This document shows positions 18,762 to 28,751 of a DNA stretch of 64,000 bases, one piece after another. Position numbers and translations under genes: made by a program. Below the pieces are notes generated by a model. That model was given only the letters and a program-made list of their open reading frames with translations, had not been told where the DNA came from and did no database searches. This stretch comes from AP-15 sp963716115 (GTDB lineage Bacteria > Pseudomonadota > Alphaproteobacteria > ATCC43930 > CGMCC-115725): assembly GCA_963716115.1 (NCBI GenBank), contig CAVQSZ010000014.1:124001-188000 (forward strand), given 5' to 3'. Numbering within the stretch: the stretch's first letter is position 1; each line of letters starts with the position of its first letter.

Positions 18762-21173
18762 ATGACCAGATGGCTTGCCGCGGCGTCTCGCCTGCTCCTG
18801 ACGATCTGCGGGATCCTCGTCGTTGCGTCGCCGGCGCGCGCGCAGGTGGTGGACGAGGCGCGACAGGCGGGCCGCGCCGCGCAGAGCTTTCCGGCGGCCG
18901 ACGAGGACTACTTCCGCGCGATGGACGGCGGCGTCGCCCTGACCCCGGACGAGGTCAAGGGCCGCAACATGTGGATCGTGTGGACCGGCGGCAACGACCG
19001 GCTGTGGGACAAGCTGACCAACCTGACCTACGGCGCCTTCGATCTCCTCAAGATCCTGTCCTCGTCGCCGGGGCTCAAATACAGCCGCGACAACCGCTGG
19101 GATTATCTGGGCCTCGTCAACGAGCCGTGCTTTACGAAGGCGACCGGCCCGAACCCCGATCGCTACGGGCTCTGGCTCGACACGCGCAGCGCCGATTGCC
19201 CGCCCGACCCGTTCGAGAACGCGCAGAAATATCCGGGGGTGGCGGTCGGCGCCCGCGGCAAGAATATCCCCGCCGGCTCGTATTACGGCTACCCGAGCGG
19301 GATCGTCGGGCTGCGGCTCTTCCCGAACCCCGCTTTCGACGAGGCCGCGGCAAAGCGCTGGGACCCGGACAAATTCTACAACGATCCGAGCTATTACCTG
19401 TCGAAGGATCTGGTCCGGCCCTACCGGGTCGGCATGTCCTGCGGCTTTTGCCATATCGGGCCGAACCCGGAAAAGCCGCCGGCGAACGCCGAGGCGCCGC
19501 AATGGGAGAATCTGAGCGCGACGGTCGGCGCCCAGTATTTCTGGGTCGACCGGATCCTGGCCTGGAACGCCGACCAGTCGAGCTTTCTGTTCCAGCAGCT
19601 CCATACCGCGCGCCCGGGCTCGCTCGACACCTCGCTCGTCTCCAGCGACAACATCAACAACCCGCGCACGATGAACGCGGTCTACGACCTCTGGCCGCGC
19701 CTTGAGACGGCCAGGCGCTGGGGCCGCGAGACCTTGGGCGCCGACAATCTGGCGAACAAGCAGTTCAACGACTTCGTTTCGTCAGGGCCGCTGACCCAGT
19801 TCTTCCAGCCGCCAAAGACGGTGTGGACCCCGCACGTCCTCAAGGACGGGTCGGATTCGGTCGGCGCGCTCGGCGCGCTGAACCGGGTCTATGTCAATAT
19901 CGGGCTCTTCAGCGAGGAATGGCTCAAGCATTTCAACCCGGTGCTGGGCGGCAAGCCGATCACCCCGTTCGCGATCACGACCGCGCGCAAGAACTCGTCC
20001 TATTGGCAGGCGACCGAGCTGCAGACGCCCGATATGGCGCTGTTCCTGGTCAAGGCCTCCTACCCGCACAAGCTCAAGAACGCGCCGGGCGGCGCGGCCT
20101 TTCTCAACGACCCGCCGGCGAGCGTGCAGCAGGGCAAGCTGATCTTCGCCGACAATTGCGCCGCCTGCCATTCGAGCAAGGCGCCGCCGCGCCCGGCCGG
20201 CGCCGACCCGTCCGCCTGCATCGGCCCCAATTATCTCGTCTGCTTCAACAAATACTGGACGTGGACGCAGACCGACGGGTACCGGCGGCAGATGCGCGCA
20301 ATCGTCGCCGCCGACGATTTCCTCGACGGCAACTTCCTGTCGAACGACGGCCGCGTCCCGGTGACCCTGCTGCAGACGAATGCCTGCAGCCCGTTGGCGA
20401 CCAACGCCATCCGCAACAACATCTGGGATAATTTCTCCTCGGAATCCTACAAGGAGCTGCCGCCGGTCGGCCCGATCACCGTCTACGACCCGTTCACCGG
20501 CAAGCCGCAGCAATTTCAGATGCCGGGCGGCGGGCTCGGCTATACGCGGGTGCCGTCGCTGATCAGCCTGTGGTCGACCGCACCCTATCTGCTGAACAAC
20601 AGCGTCGGCCATTTCAACCCGAGCCCCTCGGTCGAGGCGCGCATGGCCTCGTTCGAGGAGTCGATCGCCGAGATGCTGTGGCCCGAGAAGCGCGAGAAGG
20701 ACAAGCTGCTCGGCGACAAGATCCCCGGCAAGATCGATCGCACGACGCAGACGAGCTGGCTGCGCGTCCCGGTCGGCTACCTGCCCGATGCGGTCAGAAA
20801 GGCGAGCGGGCTGCTCGACCTGCTGGTCCCGGTGTTCGATCAGGTGGGGATCGAGATCGGGCCGATCCCGGCGGACACCCCGGTCGACCTCCTGTCGAAT
20901 TTCCAGCCGCTGGCGGAGCAGCCCAAGCTCGTCGACCGGCTGAAGCACGACAAGGCGGTGGTCAAGGTGGCGCTGCAGCTGCTCCACGATCTGAAGGCGC
21001 TGCCGCATGGCGCCAGCGACGACGACGCGCGGCGGGTGTTCGCCAATGTCGGCGAAGAGCTCTTCGCGCTCAGCAAATGCCCGGATTACATCGTCAACCG
21101 CGGCCACTATTTCGGGAGCAGGCTCAGCGACGCCGACAAGCAGGCGCTGATCGCGTTTCTGAAGACGTTTTAG
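18762..21173 (+). CDS. Large periplasmic di-heme cytochrome c, RoxA / cytochrome c peroxidase-like
   Basis: An 803-residue exported protein with a signal peptide (about residues 1-28, cleavage after ARA) and two heme c motifs, CGFCH at 227-231 and CAACH at 466-470. The second heme domain looks like a cytochrome c peroxidase-type module. Large di-heme proteins with two widely spaced CXXCH motifs include RoxA-type oxygenases that cleave polyisoprene, but I cannot confirm the oxygenase residues, so the name is tentative. The start is set by the signal peptide and a GGGGGGAAG upstream. It is followed by a GMC oxidoreductase on the same strand. Confidence 0.8.
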   Translation: MTRWLAAASRLLLTICGILVVASPARAQVVDEARQAGRAAQSFPAADEDYFRAMDGGVALTPDEVKGRNMWIVWTGGNDRLWDKLTNLTYGAFDLLKILSSSPGLKYSRDNRWDYLGLVNEPCFTKATGPNPDRYGLWLDTRSADCPPDPFENAQKYPGVAVGARGKNIPAGSYYGYPSGIVGLRLFPNPAFDEAAAKRWDPDKFYNDPSYYLSKDLVRPYRVGMSCGFCHIGPNPEKPPANAEAPQWENLSATVGAQYFWVDRILAWNADQSSFLFQQLHTARPGSLDTSLVSSDNINNPRTMNAVYDLWPRLETARRWGRETLGADNLANKQFNDFVSSGPLTQFFQPPKTVWTPHVLKDGSDSVGALGALNRVYVNIGLFSEEWLKHFNPVLGGKPITPFAITTARKNSSYWQATELQTPDMALFLVKASYPHKLKNAPGGAAFLNDPPASVQQGKLIFADNCAACHSSKAPPRPAGADPSACIGPNYLVCFNKYWTWTQTDGYRRQMRAIVAADDFLDGNFLSNDGRVPVTLLQTNACSPLATNAIRNNIWDNFSSESYKELPPVGPITVYDPFTGKPQQFQMPGGGLGYTRVPSLISLWSTAPYLLNNSVGHFNPSPSVEARMASFEESIAEMLWPEKREKDKLLGDKIPGKIDRTTQTSWLRVPVGYLPDAVRKASGLLDLLVPVFDQVGIEIGPIPADTPVDLLSNFQPLAEQPKLVDRLKHDKAVVKVALQLLHDLKALPHGASDDDARRVFANVGEELFALSKCPDYIVNRGHYFGSRLSDADKQALIAFLKTF

Positions 21174-21240
21174 CATTCCGCTTGAAATGAGGAGCACGAA
21201 ATCGACGGGTTCCCGGCATGACCTCGGTACTAATTAATAT

Positions 21241-21393
21241 CGTCTTGCCCGGCCCACGGGTCCGCGCTTCGCGCGGCCCGAGGACAAGCCTTGTGCCGGG
21301 CATCCACGCCTTCCTTCGCGGCGTCAAAAGACGTGGATGCCCACGGATCAAGTCCGTGGGCTGGAGGCCCACGGGACAAGCCCGGCCAAGACG
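21241..21393. repeat. MITE-like intergenic repeat with CGTCTTG ends
   Basis: The element is bounded by CGTCTTG at 21241-21247 and its inverted copy CAAGACG at 21387-21393, each followed inward by CCCGGC-type sequence. Inside are hairpins such as CCACGG-ATCAAGT-CCGTGG and GGGCATCCACG...CGTGGATGCCC. It is non-coding and fills most of the gap between the cytochrome and GMC genes. It differs from the GGCGAAAGCC-type elements at 2729 and 24160. Confidence 0.65.
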
Positions 21394-21431
21394 AACAGAT
21401 CTCTGTGCCGCTTCCGAGTTGTAGGCATCGC

Positions 21432-23309
21432 ATGAACGACCGGGGGAATTTCGACTATATCGTCGTCGGCTCCGGCGCCGGCGGCGGGACCTTGGCGGCG
21501 CGGCTCGCCGAGGCCGGGCGCCGCGTGCTGCTGCTGGAAGCCGGCGGCGACCCGCGCCTGTTGTCGGGGACCAACGACGACGAGCCCGGCGTCAACCGCC
21601 TCCCCGACGATTACGACGTGCCGTCGTTTCACGGCTTCGCATCCGAGAACGACGCGCTGCGCTGGGACTTCTTCGTGCGCCACTACGCCGACGAGGCGAT
21701 GCAGGCGCGGGACCCGAAATACGTCCGCGACTACCGCGGCGCGCCGGTGAACGGCGTGCTCTACCCGCGGGCCGGCACCTTGGGCGGCTGCACCGCGCAC
21801 AATGCGATGATCCTCGTCTACCCGCACAATGCCGACTGGGACGGGATCGCCCGGCTGACCGGCGATCCGTCGTGGAACGCCGAGGCGATGCGCGGCTATT
21901 TCGAACGGCTCGAGGATTGTCGCCACCGGCCGTGGGAGCGCCTCTTATCCCATGTCGGCCGGAACCCTTCGCGCCACGGCTGGGACGGCTGGCTGCGGGT
22001 GGAGAAGGCGGTCCCGGCGGCGGCGGTCGGCGATTTCGGGCTGGTGCAGACCCTGCTCCATTCGGCCGGCGAGGCGTTTGCGGAGGTCGGGCAGCCGATC
22101 GAGCGGCTGCTTGACCTCGTCGAATCCAAGGCCGACCCCAACGACTGGCGGCTGGTGGCCGACAACAGCGTCGGCGTGCGCTACACCCCGCTGACGACGC
22201 GGGGTCACCGCCGCGCGGCCGCGCGCGAGCGGGTGCTGGAGACCGCGGCAAAATACCCGGACCGGCTGACCGTCGAGCTCGACGCGCTCGTCACCCGCGT
22301 CGTGCTGGACGACGCGAGCCGCGCCACCGGCGTCGAGTATTTGAAGGGCGAGCGGCTCTACCGCGCGCACGGCCAGCCGGGCGCCGCCGAGGGCGCGCCG
22401 TGGCGGGCGCAGGCGGCGCGCGAGGTGATCCTTGCGGGCGGCGCCTTCAACACGCCGCAGCTCTTGATGCTGTCGGGGATCGGGCCGCGCGCGGTGCTGG
22501 AGCCGCTGGGCATCCCCGTCAGGATCGATCTCGCCGGGGTCGGCAGGAATTTGCAGGACCGCTACGAGATCGGCGTCGTCAACCGCATGGCTTTCGACCG
22601 CTGGGAAATCCTCGAAGGCGCGACCTTCTCCCGCGGCGACCGGCAATACCGGGATTGGGCGAAGGGCGAGGACGGCGTCTACGCCAGCAACGGCGCGGTG
22701 CTGGCGGCGATCTTGAAGTCGAGGCCCGAGCGGCCGCTGCCCGATCTGTTCTGCTTTGCCCTCCTCGGCCTCTTCGGCGGCTATTTCCCGGGCTATTCCG
22801 CGCTCGAGACGACCAAGCCCAATTATCTGACCTGGGCGATCCTGAAGGCGCACACGCAGAACCGCGCCGGCGAGGTCACGTTGCGCTCGGCCGATCCGCG
22901 CGACACGCCGCTGATCAACTTTCGGTACTTCCAGGAGGGCAGCGACACGGCCGACGAAGATCTCGACTCGGTCGTGGCCGGCATCCGCTTTGTCCGCTCG
23001 CTGACCAAGGAGCTGAAGGAGCGCGGCCTGATCGCCGCCGAGGAGCAGCCGGGCGAGGCGTTGCAGAGCGACGACGAGCTGAGGGAGTTCGTGCGCACGC
23101 GGGCCTGGGGCCACCACGCGTCCTGCACCTGCGCGATCGGCCCGCGCGAGGAAGGCGGCGTCATCGACGGCGATTTCCGCGTGCACGGCGCCCACGGGCT
23201 GCGGGTTGTCGACGCCTCGGTCTTCCCGCGCATCCCCGGCTTCTTCATCGTCAGCGCCGTCTACATGATCGCCGAAAAAGCCGCCGACGCGATCCTCGCC
23301 TCAAGCTGA
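21432..23309 (+). CDS. GMC family FAD-dependent oxidoreductase
   Basis: A 625-residue glucose-methanol-choline oxidoreductase. The FAD motif IVVGSGAGGGTLAARLAEAG is at the N-terminus, the GMC signature region is PRAGTLGGCTAHNAMI, the second signature is REVILAGGAFNTPQLLMLSGIGP, and the C-terminal catalytic region contains GHHASCTCAIG and VDASVFPRIPGFF. These enzymes oxidise alcohols, using oxygen or a carrier as acceptor. No signal peptide is seen. A carrier partner could be the preceding cytochrome, but that is inference. The start at 21432 gives the usual position for the FAD motif. Confidence 0.9.
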   Translation: MNDRGNFDYIVVGSGAGGGTLAARLAEAGRRVLLLEAGGDPRLLSGTNDDEPGVNRLPDDYDVPSFHGFASENDALRWDFFVRHYADEAMQARDPKYVRDYRGAPVNGVLYPRAGTLGGCTAHNAMILVYPHNADWDGIARLTGDPSWNAEAMRGYFERLEDCRHRPWERLLSHVGRNPSRHGWDGWLRVEKAVPAAAVGDFGLVQTLLHSAGEAFAEVGQPIERLLDLVESKADPNDWRLVADNSVGVRYTPLTTRGHRRAAARERVLETAAKYPDRLTVELDALVTRVVLDDASRATGVEYLKGERLYRAHGQPGAAEGAPWRAQAAREVILAGGAFNTPQLLMLSGIGPRAVLEPLGIPVRIDLAGVGRNLQDRYEIGVVNRMAFDRWEILEGATFSRGDRQYRDWAKGEDGVYASNGAVLAAILKSRPERPLPDLFCFALLGLFGGYFPGYSALETTKPNYLTWAILKAHTQNRAGEVTLRSADPRDTPLINFRYFQEGSDTADEDLDSVVAGIRFVRSLTKELKERGLIAAEEQPGEALQSDDELREFVRTRAWGHHASCTCAIGPREEGGVIDGDFRVHGAHGLRVVDASVFPRIPGFFIVSAVYMIAEKAADAILASS

Positions 23310-23354
23310 CCGCGGGTGGTAGGCTCTCGGCTGCGAGCACCGGGAGGATAGGCC

Positions 23355-24152
23355 ATGGGCTGGCTCGACGGTCAGGCAGCGCTGGTGACGGGCGGCGGCT
23401 CGGGGATCGGCCGGGCGATCGTCGAGCGCTATGTCGAGGAAGGGGCGCGGGTCGCGGTCATGGACCGCGTCGCCGGCCGCGGCGAGGAATTGCGGGCGAA
23501 GCTCGGCGACAGGATCGCCGCCGTCGCCGGCGATGTGGCCCGGCTCGACGACAACCAGCGCGCGGTCGCGGCGACCGTCGCCGCGTTCGGCCGGCTCGAC
23601 ATCTTTGTCGGCAACGCCGGGGTGCTCGACGGCTTCGTCCCGCTCGCCGACATGCCGGAAGAAAAGCTGGCGCAGGCCTGCGACGAATTGCTCGCGGTCA
23701 ACGTCAAGGGCTGCATCCTCGGCGCCCGCGCGGCGCTGCCGGAGCTGACCAAGACCGGCGGCTGCATGATCTTCACCGCCTCGGGGGCTGGGTTCACCTC
23801 GGCCGGCGGCGGTGTGATCTACACCGCGTCAAAGCACGCGGTGGTCGGGATCATCCGCCAATTGGCGGTCGAGCTCGGGCCCCGAATCCGGGTCAATGGT
23901 GTGGCCCCCGGCGGCACGATGACCGATCTGCGCAGCGTGGCGGCATTTTCGCTGGAGGGCAGCTCGCATTTTGCCGCCCCCGGCGCGGCCGAGCGAATCG
24001 CCGCCGGCAACCCATTGCAACTGACGATGGAGCCCGCCGACCTCGCCGGCGCCTATGTGTTCCTGGCCTCACGCGCCAACGCCCGCGGCATCACCGGGTC
24101 GGTCGTCTCGGTCGACGCCGGGTCGACCTTGCGCATGCCGCGGCGGGGGTGA
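23355..24152 (+). CDS. SDR oxidoreductase, cis-dihydrodiol dehydrogenase (BphB)-like
   Basis: A 265-residue short-chain dehydrogenase with TGGGSGIG at 12-19, catalytic S143, Y156 and K160 (YTASK), and NAG at 87-89. Several segments (VNVKG, YTASKHAVVGIIRQLAVEL, RVNGVAPGGTMTDL) closely resemble BphB-type cis-2,3-dihydrodiol dehydrogenases, which oxidise the diol made by ring-hydroxylating dioxygenases. The next genes encode exactly such a dioxygenase, so this role is well supported by context. A GGGAGGATAGGCC ribosome site precedes the start. Confidence 0.88.
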   Translation: MGWLDGQAALVTGGGSGIGRAIVERYVEEGARVAVMDRVAGRGEELRAKLGDRIAAVAGDVARLDDNQRAVAATVAAFGRLDIFVGNAGVLDGFVPLADMPEEKLAQACDELLAVNVKGCILGARAALPELTKTGGCMIFTASGAGFTSAGGGVIYTASKHAVVGIIRQLAVELGPRIRVNGVAPGGTMTDLRSVAAFSLEGSSHFAAPGAAERIAAGNPLQLTMEPADLAGAYVFLASRANARGITGSVVSVDAGSTLRMPRRG

Positions 24153-24159
24153 GAGGCGT

Positions 24160-24296
24160 CTTTTTAATCGTCTTCCCGGCGCAGGCCGGGATCCATTTAT
24201 GCGCCATATCGAACGCTTCTGGGATGGGGCGGGACCGACAAAGGCCGGCGCCGCGGCGACATGGACCCCGGCCTTCGCCGGGGTGACGAGAAAAAC
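24160..24296. repeat. MITE-like intergenic repeat, same family as 2729-2870
   Basis: The left end (near 24170-24195) contains CCCGGCGCAGGCCGGGATCC and the right end (24262-24292) the inverted counterpart CCCCGGCCTTCGCCGGGG followed by GTGACGAG. The ends match those of the element at 2729-2870 and the length is similar. It lies between the SDR and the dioxygenase alpha subunit, just ahead of the latter's ribosome site. Confidence 0.65.
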
Positions 24297-24314
24297 GGCG
24301 AAGAGGGGCAGCGG

Positions 24315-25604
24315 ATGACCCAGGGAATCAGTGGGCTGGTCGACACCGGCAACGGCCTGTTGAGCCGGCGCATCTTTATCGAGCCGGAGATCTACGAGGA
24401 GGAGCTGAAGCGGATCTTCGCCCGCTGCTGGCTCTTTCTGTGCCATGAGAGCCAGATCCCGCAGCCGGGCGATTTTCTTACCGCCTATATGGGCGAGGAC
24501 CCGGTGCTGGTGGTGCGCGACAGCCACGGCAAGGTCAACGCCTTCCTCAATGTCTGCCGCCATCGCGGCAACCGGCTGTGCCGCGCCGACAGCGGCAACG
24601 CCGCGAGCTTCACCTGCGCCTATCACGGCTGGACCTACCGTAATGACGGCGCGCTGAGCGGCGTCCCGCATCTGAAGGACTTTTATTACGACGCGCTCGA
24701 CCGGTCGCAATGGGGGCTGGTGCCGGTGGCGCAGCTCGACCGCCACAAGGGGCTGATCTTCGCCACCTTCGATCCCGACGCGCCGCCGCTCTGCGAGTAT
24801 CTGGGCGAGATGGCGTGGTATCTCGACGCGTTCTTCGACCGGCGCGAAGGCGGCGTCGAAGTCGTCGCCACGCATAAATGGGTCATGCCGTGCAACTGGA
24901 AATTCCCGGCCGAGAATTTCGGCGGCGACGCCTACCACGTGGCCTGGACGCATCTGTCGGCGATCACCACCGCCTTCGCCACCGGCGTGACCGCCAACCC
25001 GAAATCGGGCGGCGCCATGGTGTCGCCCGGCAACGGCCATGTCCTCATTTGCGTCGGCCCCGACGATTACGGCGACCCGCCGGTGCCGGCGATCCAGGAA
25101 TACGAGCGCAAGATCCGCCCCGAGGTCGAAAAGCGGCTGGGTCCGCGCAGCCGGCTGATCAACCCGATCGTCGGCACCGTCTTCCCGCATTTCTCGATCT
25201 TGCGCAGCACCTCGCGCACCTTCCGCGTGTGGCAGCCGCGCGGCCCGGACAAGACCGAGGTGTGGTCCTGGGCGTTCTGCGACACGGCCGCCCCGGCCGA
25301 GGTCAAGGAGCAGGTGCGCCTCGCCGCGGTGCGCGGCTTCAGCCCGTCCGGGACCTTCGAGCAGGACGACATGGACAATTGGCAGGAATGCACCCGCACC
25401 TGCCGCGGCGTCGTCTCCCGGCGGATGGCGCTGAACAACCAGATGGGGATCGGTCACGAGCGCTGGGACGAGGCGCTCGGCGCCTGGGCCAGCGAGCACC
25501 GCATCAGCGAAAGCAACCAGCGGCGATTCTACCAGCGCTGGGCCGAGCTGATGGCGGCCGACAGCCGGGCCGCGCTCGCCGGCCGGAACGCCGCCCATGG
25601 ATGA
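24315..25604 (+). CDS. Aromatic-ring-hydroxylating dioxygenase alpha subunit (Rieske)
   Basis: A 429-residue catalytic subunit. The Rieske 2Fe-2S ligands are C81 and H83 (CRHRG) and C101 and H104 (CAYHGW). The mononuclear iron ligands are H208 and H213 in GGDAYHVAWTH, with bridging D205, and an Asp in EQDDMDNW near residue 354. Such enzymes add two hydroxyls to an aromatic ring to give a cis-dihydrodiol. Its stop overlaps the start of the beta-subunit gene. No ferredoxin or reductase gene is nearby, so electrons must come from elsewhere. Confidence 0.93.
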   Translation: MTQGISGLVDTGNGLLSRRIFIEPEIYEEELKRIFARCWLFLCHESQIPQPGDFLTAYMGEDPVLVVRDSHGKVNAFLNVCRHRGNRLCRADSGNAASFTCAYHGWTYRNDGALSGVPHLKDFYYDALDRSQWGLVPVAQLDRHKGLIFATFDPDAPPLCEYLGEMAWYLDAFFDRREGGVEVVATHKWVMPCNWKFPAENFGGDAYHVAWTHLSAITTAFATGVTANPKSGGAMVSPGNGHVLICVGPDDYGDPPVPAIQEYERKIRPEVEKRLGPRSRLINPIVGTVFPHFSILRSTSRTFRVWQPRGPDKTEVWSWAFCDTAAPAEVKEQVRLAAVRGFSPSGTFEQDDMDNWQECTRTCRGVVSRRMALNNQMGIGHERWDEALGAWASEHRISESNQRRFYQRWAELMAADSRAALAGRNAAHG

Positions 25605-26139
25605 CGCGGTCGTCCGCGAGGTCGAGCGGCTCTTCTACCGCGAGGCGCGGCTCATCGACGAGCGGCGCTTTCGCGAATGGCTGGACCTCTTCACCGAGGA
25701 TGTCCGCTACTGGATGGTGACGCGCAGCCGACCGCTATCCGAAATCGAGCAAGGCGATCGCCGTCCTCGATCCCGACCGCTACACCGAGGCCGAGCTGGA
25801 AAACGACGACGAGCGCGCGATCCTCGACGAAAGCAAGGCCACACTCGCCGGCCGCGTCGCGCGGCTGGAGACCGGCATGGCCTGGGCCGAGGACCCGCCC
25901 TCGCGCACCCGCCACCTGATCACGAATATCGAGGTCGAGCCGGGCGGGACCGCGGCCGAGCTCGCGGCCTATTCCAACTTCATCGTCTACCGCAGCCGCG
26001 CCGAGACCGAGCAGGATTTCTATGTCGGCGCGCGCCGCGACCTGCTGCGCCGGGCCGCGGCGGCCTGAAGATCGCCCGCCGCAAGCTGATCCTCGACCAG
26101 AACGTGCTGCTGGCGAAGAACGTCAGCATCTTCTTCTAG
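25597..26139 (+). CDS. Aromatic-ring-hydroxylating dioxygenase beta subunit, two compensating frame breaks
   Basis: The small subunit, NTF2-like fold, of the preceding dioxygenase. It starts MDDAVVREVERLFYREARLIDE and keeps the family pattern LDLFTEDVRYWMV. The frame shifts near 25730 and back near 26063: the middle reads LDPDRYTEAELENDDERAIL and YSNFIVYRSRAETEQDF, and the end KLILDQNVLLAKNVSIFF. The joined length is about 180 residues, normal for the family. The start overlaps the alpha subunit by 8 bases, so the two are translationally coupled. The breaks look like indel errors. Confidence 0.85.
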   Translation: MDDAVVREVERLFYREARLIDERRFREWLDLFTEDVRYWMVTRSRPLSEIEQGDRRPRSRPLHRGRAGKRRRARDPRRKQGHTRRPRRAAGDRHGLGRGPALAHPPPDHEYRGRAGRDRGRARGLFQLHRLPQPRRDRAGFLCRRAPRPAAPGRGGLKIARRKLILDQNVLLAKNVSIFF

Positions 26140-26163
26140 GCGGAGGCGGGTCGCGGCGCCGGC

Positions 26164-27163
26164 TCAGGGCCGCAGCAGGCCGCTGATCGCCTGCGCCTCG
26201 CGCAGCACCGGGGTGGCGATCGCGGCGGCGCGCTCGGCGCCGCGGCGCAGCACGCCGTCGATATAGAGGGGGTCGGCCACCAGCCGGCTCATCTCGCGGC
26301 CGATGCGGCCCAGCACCTCGACCGCGAGCTCGGACAGCGCCGCCTTGAAATGCGAGAAGCTCCGCCCGGCGAAGCGGGCGAGCGCGGCCTCCTGCGACAG
26401 CCCGGCGAGCGCCGCATAGATGCCGATCAGATTGTCCGCCTCGGGGCGGCGCTCGAGCTCGGCGGTCGTGTGGGGCAGCGGCTCGGGGTCGGTCTTGGCG
26501 CGGCGGATCTTCAAGGCGATCGTGTCGGCGTCGTCGGTCATGTTGATCCGCGAATAATCCGAGCTGTCGGATTTCGACATCTTTTTGGCGCCGTCGCGCA
26601 GGCTCATCACCCGGGTCGCCGCGCCGAAGATCTGCGGCTCGGGCAACGGGAAAAAGTCGCGCTCACAGCGCCGGTTGAAGGCGCCGGCGAGGTCGCGGGC
26701 GAGCTCCAGATGCTGCTTCTGGTCTTCGCCCACGGGCACGTGCGTCGCCTTGTAGACCAGGATGTCGGCCGCCATCAGCACCGGATAGGCGTAGAGGCCG
26801 AGGCCCGCCCCTTCGCGGTCCTTCGGCGGCCTTCTCCTTGAACTGGGTCATCCGGTTGAGCCAGCCGAGCGGGGTCAGGCAGCCCAAGAGCCAGGCCAGC
26901 TCGGCATGGGCGGAAACCATGCTCTGGTTGAAGATGATGCAGCGCTCGGCGTCGATGCCGGCGGCGATATAGGCGGCGGTCACCTCGCGGGTCGAGGCGC
27001 GCAGCTCGTCCGGGTCCTGCGGCAGGGTCAGCGCGTGCAGGTCGACGATGCAGAAGATGCACTCGTAGTCGTTTTGCAGCGCCACCCAGTTGCGGATCGC
27101 GCCCAGATAATTGCCGAGATGCAGGTTGCCGGTCGGCTGGATGCCGGAAAAGATGCGGTTCAT
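26164..27163 (-). CDS. trpS: Tryptophanyl-tRNA synthetase, one frame break
   Basis: A class I aminoacyl-tRNA synthetase that charges tRNA-Trp. The HIGH-type motif is in GIQPTGNLHLGNYLGAI and the KMSKS motif is AKKMSKSD. The N-terminal part (MNRIFSG to FKEKAAEG) and the C-terminal part (from LYAYPVLMAADILVYKATHVPVG) are in different frames, with the break near 26822. Total length of about 333 residues is normal. As a normally essential single-copy gene it is good evidence that the break is an assembly error. It lies 34 bases downstream of murJ, a common alphaproteobacterial pair. Confidence 0.93.
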
Positions 27164-27197
27164 GGTGCCGCCTGTTATCCCGGCCGGACCGCGCCGG

Positions 27198-28751
27198 TCA
27201 AGCCGGTTGCCGGCGCAGCCGCCCCAGAAGGTCGCGCCAATCGGCGACGCCGAGGGCCAGCGCCAGCGCCGCGAAGGCGGCGAGCCCGGCGGCGACCAGC
27301 GCCGCCAGCGCGCCGACGCGCGCCACGCACCGGGCCGGCCAGCGCCGGGTCCAGCGCCAGCCGCAGCAGCGCCAGCGCCGCGCCCATGCCGAGGGCGGCG
27401 GCGGCGATCCGCGGCAGGTTGCGCCGGCCGCGCCGGTCGAGCCGGAACTGCCCGCGCCTGGCCAGGAGCGCCAGCAGGGCGAGCGCATTGACCCAGCCGG
27501 CGAGGGTCGTCGCCAGCGCGATCCCGACATGCGCCAGAAATTGCATCAGCACCAGGGTCAGGCAGAGATTGGCGGTCAACGCCGCGACCGCGACCTTGAC
27601 CGGGGTCGCCGTGTCGTGGCGGGCGAAGAAGGCCGGGGCCAGCACCTTTATGAGGACAAAGGCCGGCAGGCCCGCGGCATAGGCCGAGAGTGCCGCTGCG
27701 GTCGCCGCCGTGTCGGCCGGGCTGAAGGCGCCGCGCTGGAACAGGACCGCGAGGATCGGCGTCGCCAGCACCGCCAACGCCACCGCCGCCGGCAGGGTCA
27801 ACAGCAAGGCCAGCTCGAGCCCGCGGTTTTGCGTCGCGACCGCGCCGGAGAGGTCGCCGAGCCGCAGCTGGCGCGACAAGGGCGGCAGGATCGCGGTGCC
27901 GACGGCGATGCCGACCACACCCAAAGGCAGCTGGTTCAATCGGTCGGCATAATAGAGCCAGGCGACCGAGCCGGTCGGCAGAAACGAGGCGAGCGCGGTC
28001 GAAATCAAGAGGTTGACCTGGGTCACGCCGGCCCCGAACGCTCCCGGCCCCATCACCTTGAGGGTGCGGCGCACGCCGGGGGTCAGCCGCGGCGCGGGCA
28101 GCCGCAAGGCGAGGCCCGGCGCGCGCGCAGGACCACATCAGCCACAGGAATTGCGCGAGCCCCGCGGCGGTCACCGCCCAGGCCAGCGCCTTCGCCGTCG
28201 CGCCAGCCGAACCGCCAGGTCAGCAGCAGCGCCGCGATCAGAAACAGGTTCAACAGGATCGGGGTCGCGGCGGCGGCGGCGAAACGCTCGACCGAGTTCA
28301 ACACACCGCCCTGCAGCGCCACCAGCGCGATAAAGAGCAGATAGGGGAAGGTGATCCGGCCGAGCGCCACGGCGAGCGCGAATTTTTCCGGGTCCTCGCC
28401 GAACCCCGGCGCGATCACCGACATCAGCGCCGGCATAAAGATTTCGCCGAGCACGACGAAAACCAGCAGCGCCGCCAGCAGCGCCGCCAGCACATCCTCG
28501 GCGAACCGTCGCGCCGCGTCGCCGCCGTGCTCGGCCAGGGCCCCGGCGAAGAGCGGGACAAAGGCGGCGCTGAAGGCGCCCTCGGCAAAGAGGCTGCGGA
28601 ACAGGTTCGGCAGGCGCTGCGCGACAAAGAACGCGTCCGCCACCGGCCCCGCGCCGAGCAGCGCCGCGGTCAGGATGTCGCGGACAAAGCCGAAGACCCG
28701 GCTGACGAGCGTGTAGGAGCCGACCGTGGCGACGGAACGCAGCAGGGCCAT
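27198..28751 (-). CDS. murJ: Lipid II flippase MurJ, three frame breaks
   Basis: An inner-membrane flippase of the MOP superfamily that moves lipid II during peptidoglycan synthesis. The N-terminus MALLRSVATVGSYTLVSRVFGFVRD and DAFFVAQRLPNLFRSLFAEGAF is typical. About 14 transmembrane segments result when four frame segments are joined, with changes near 28190, 28120 and 27325. The C-terminus ends in a helix ALALALGVADWRDLLGRL and a stop at 27198. All segments are well conserved, so indel errors are likely. Joined length is about 518 residues. Confidence 0.9.
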
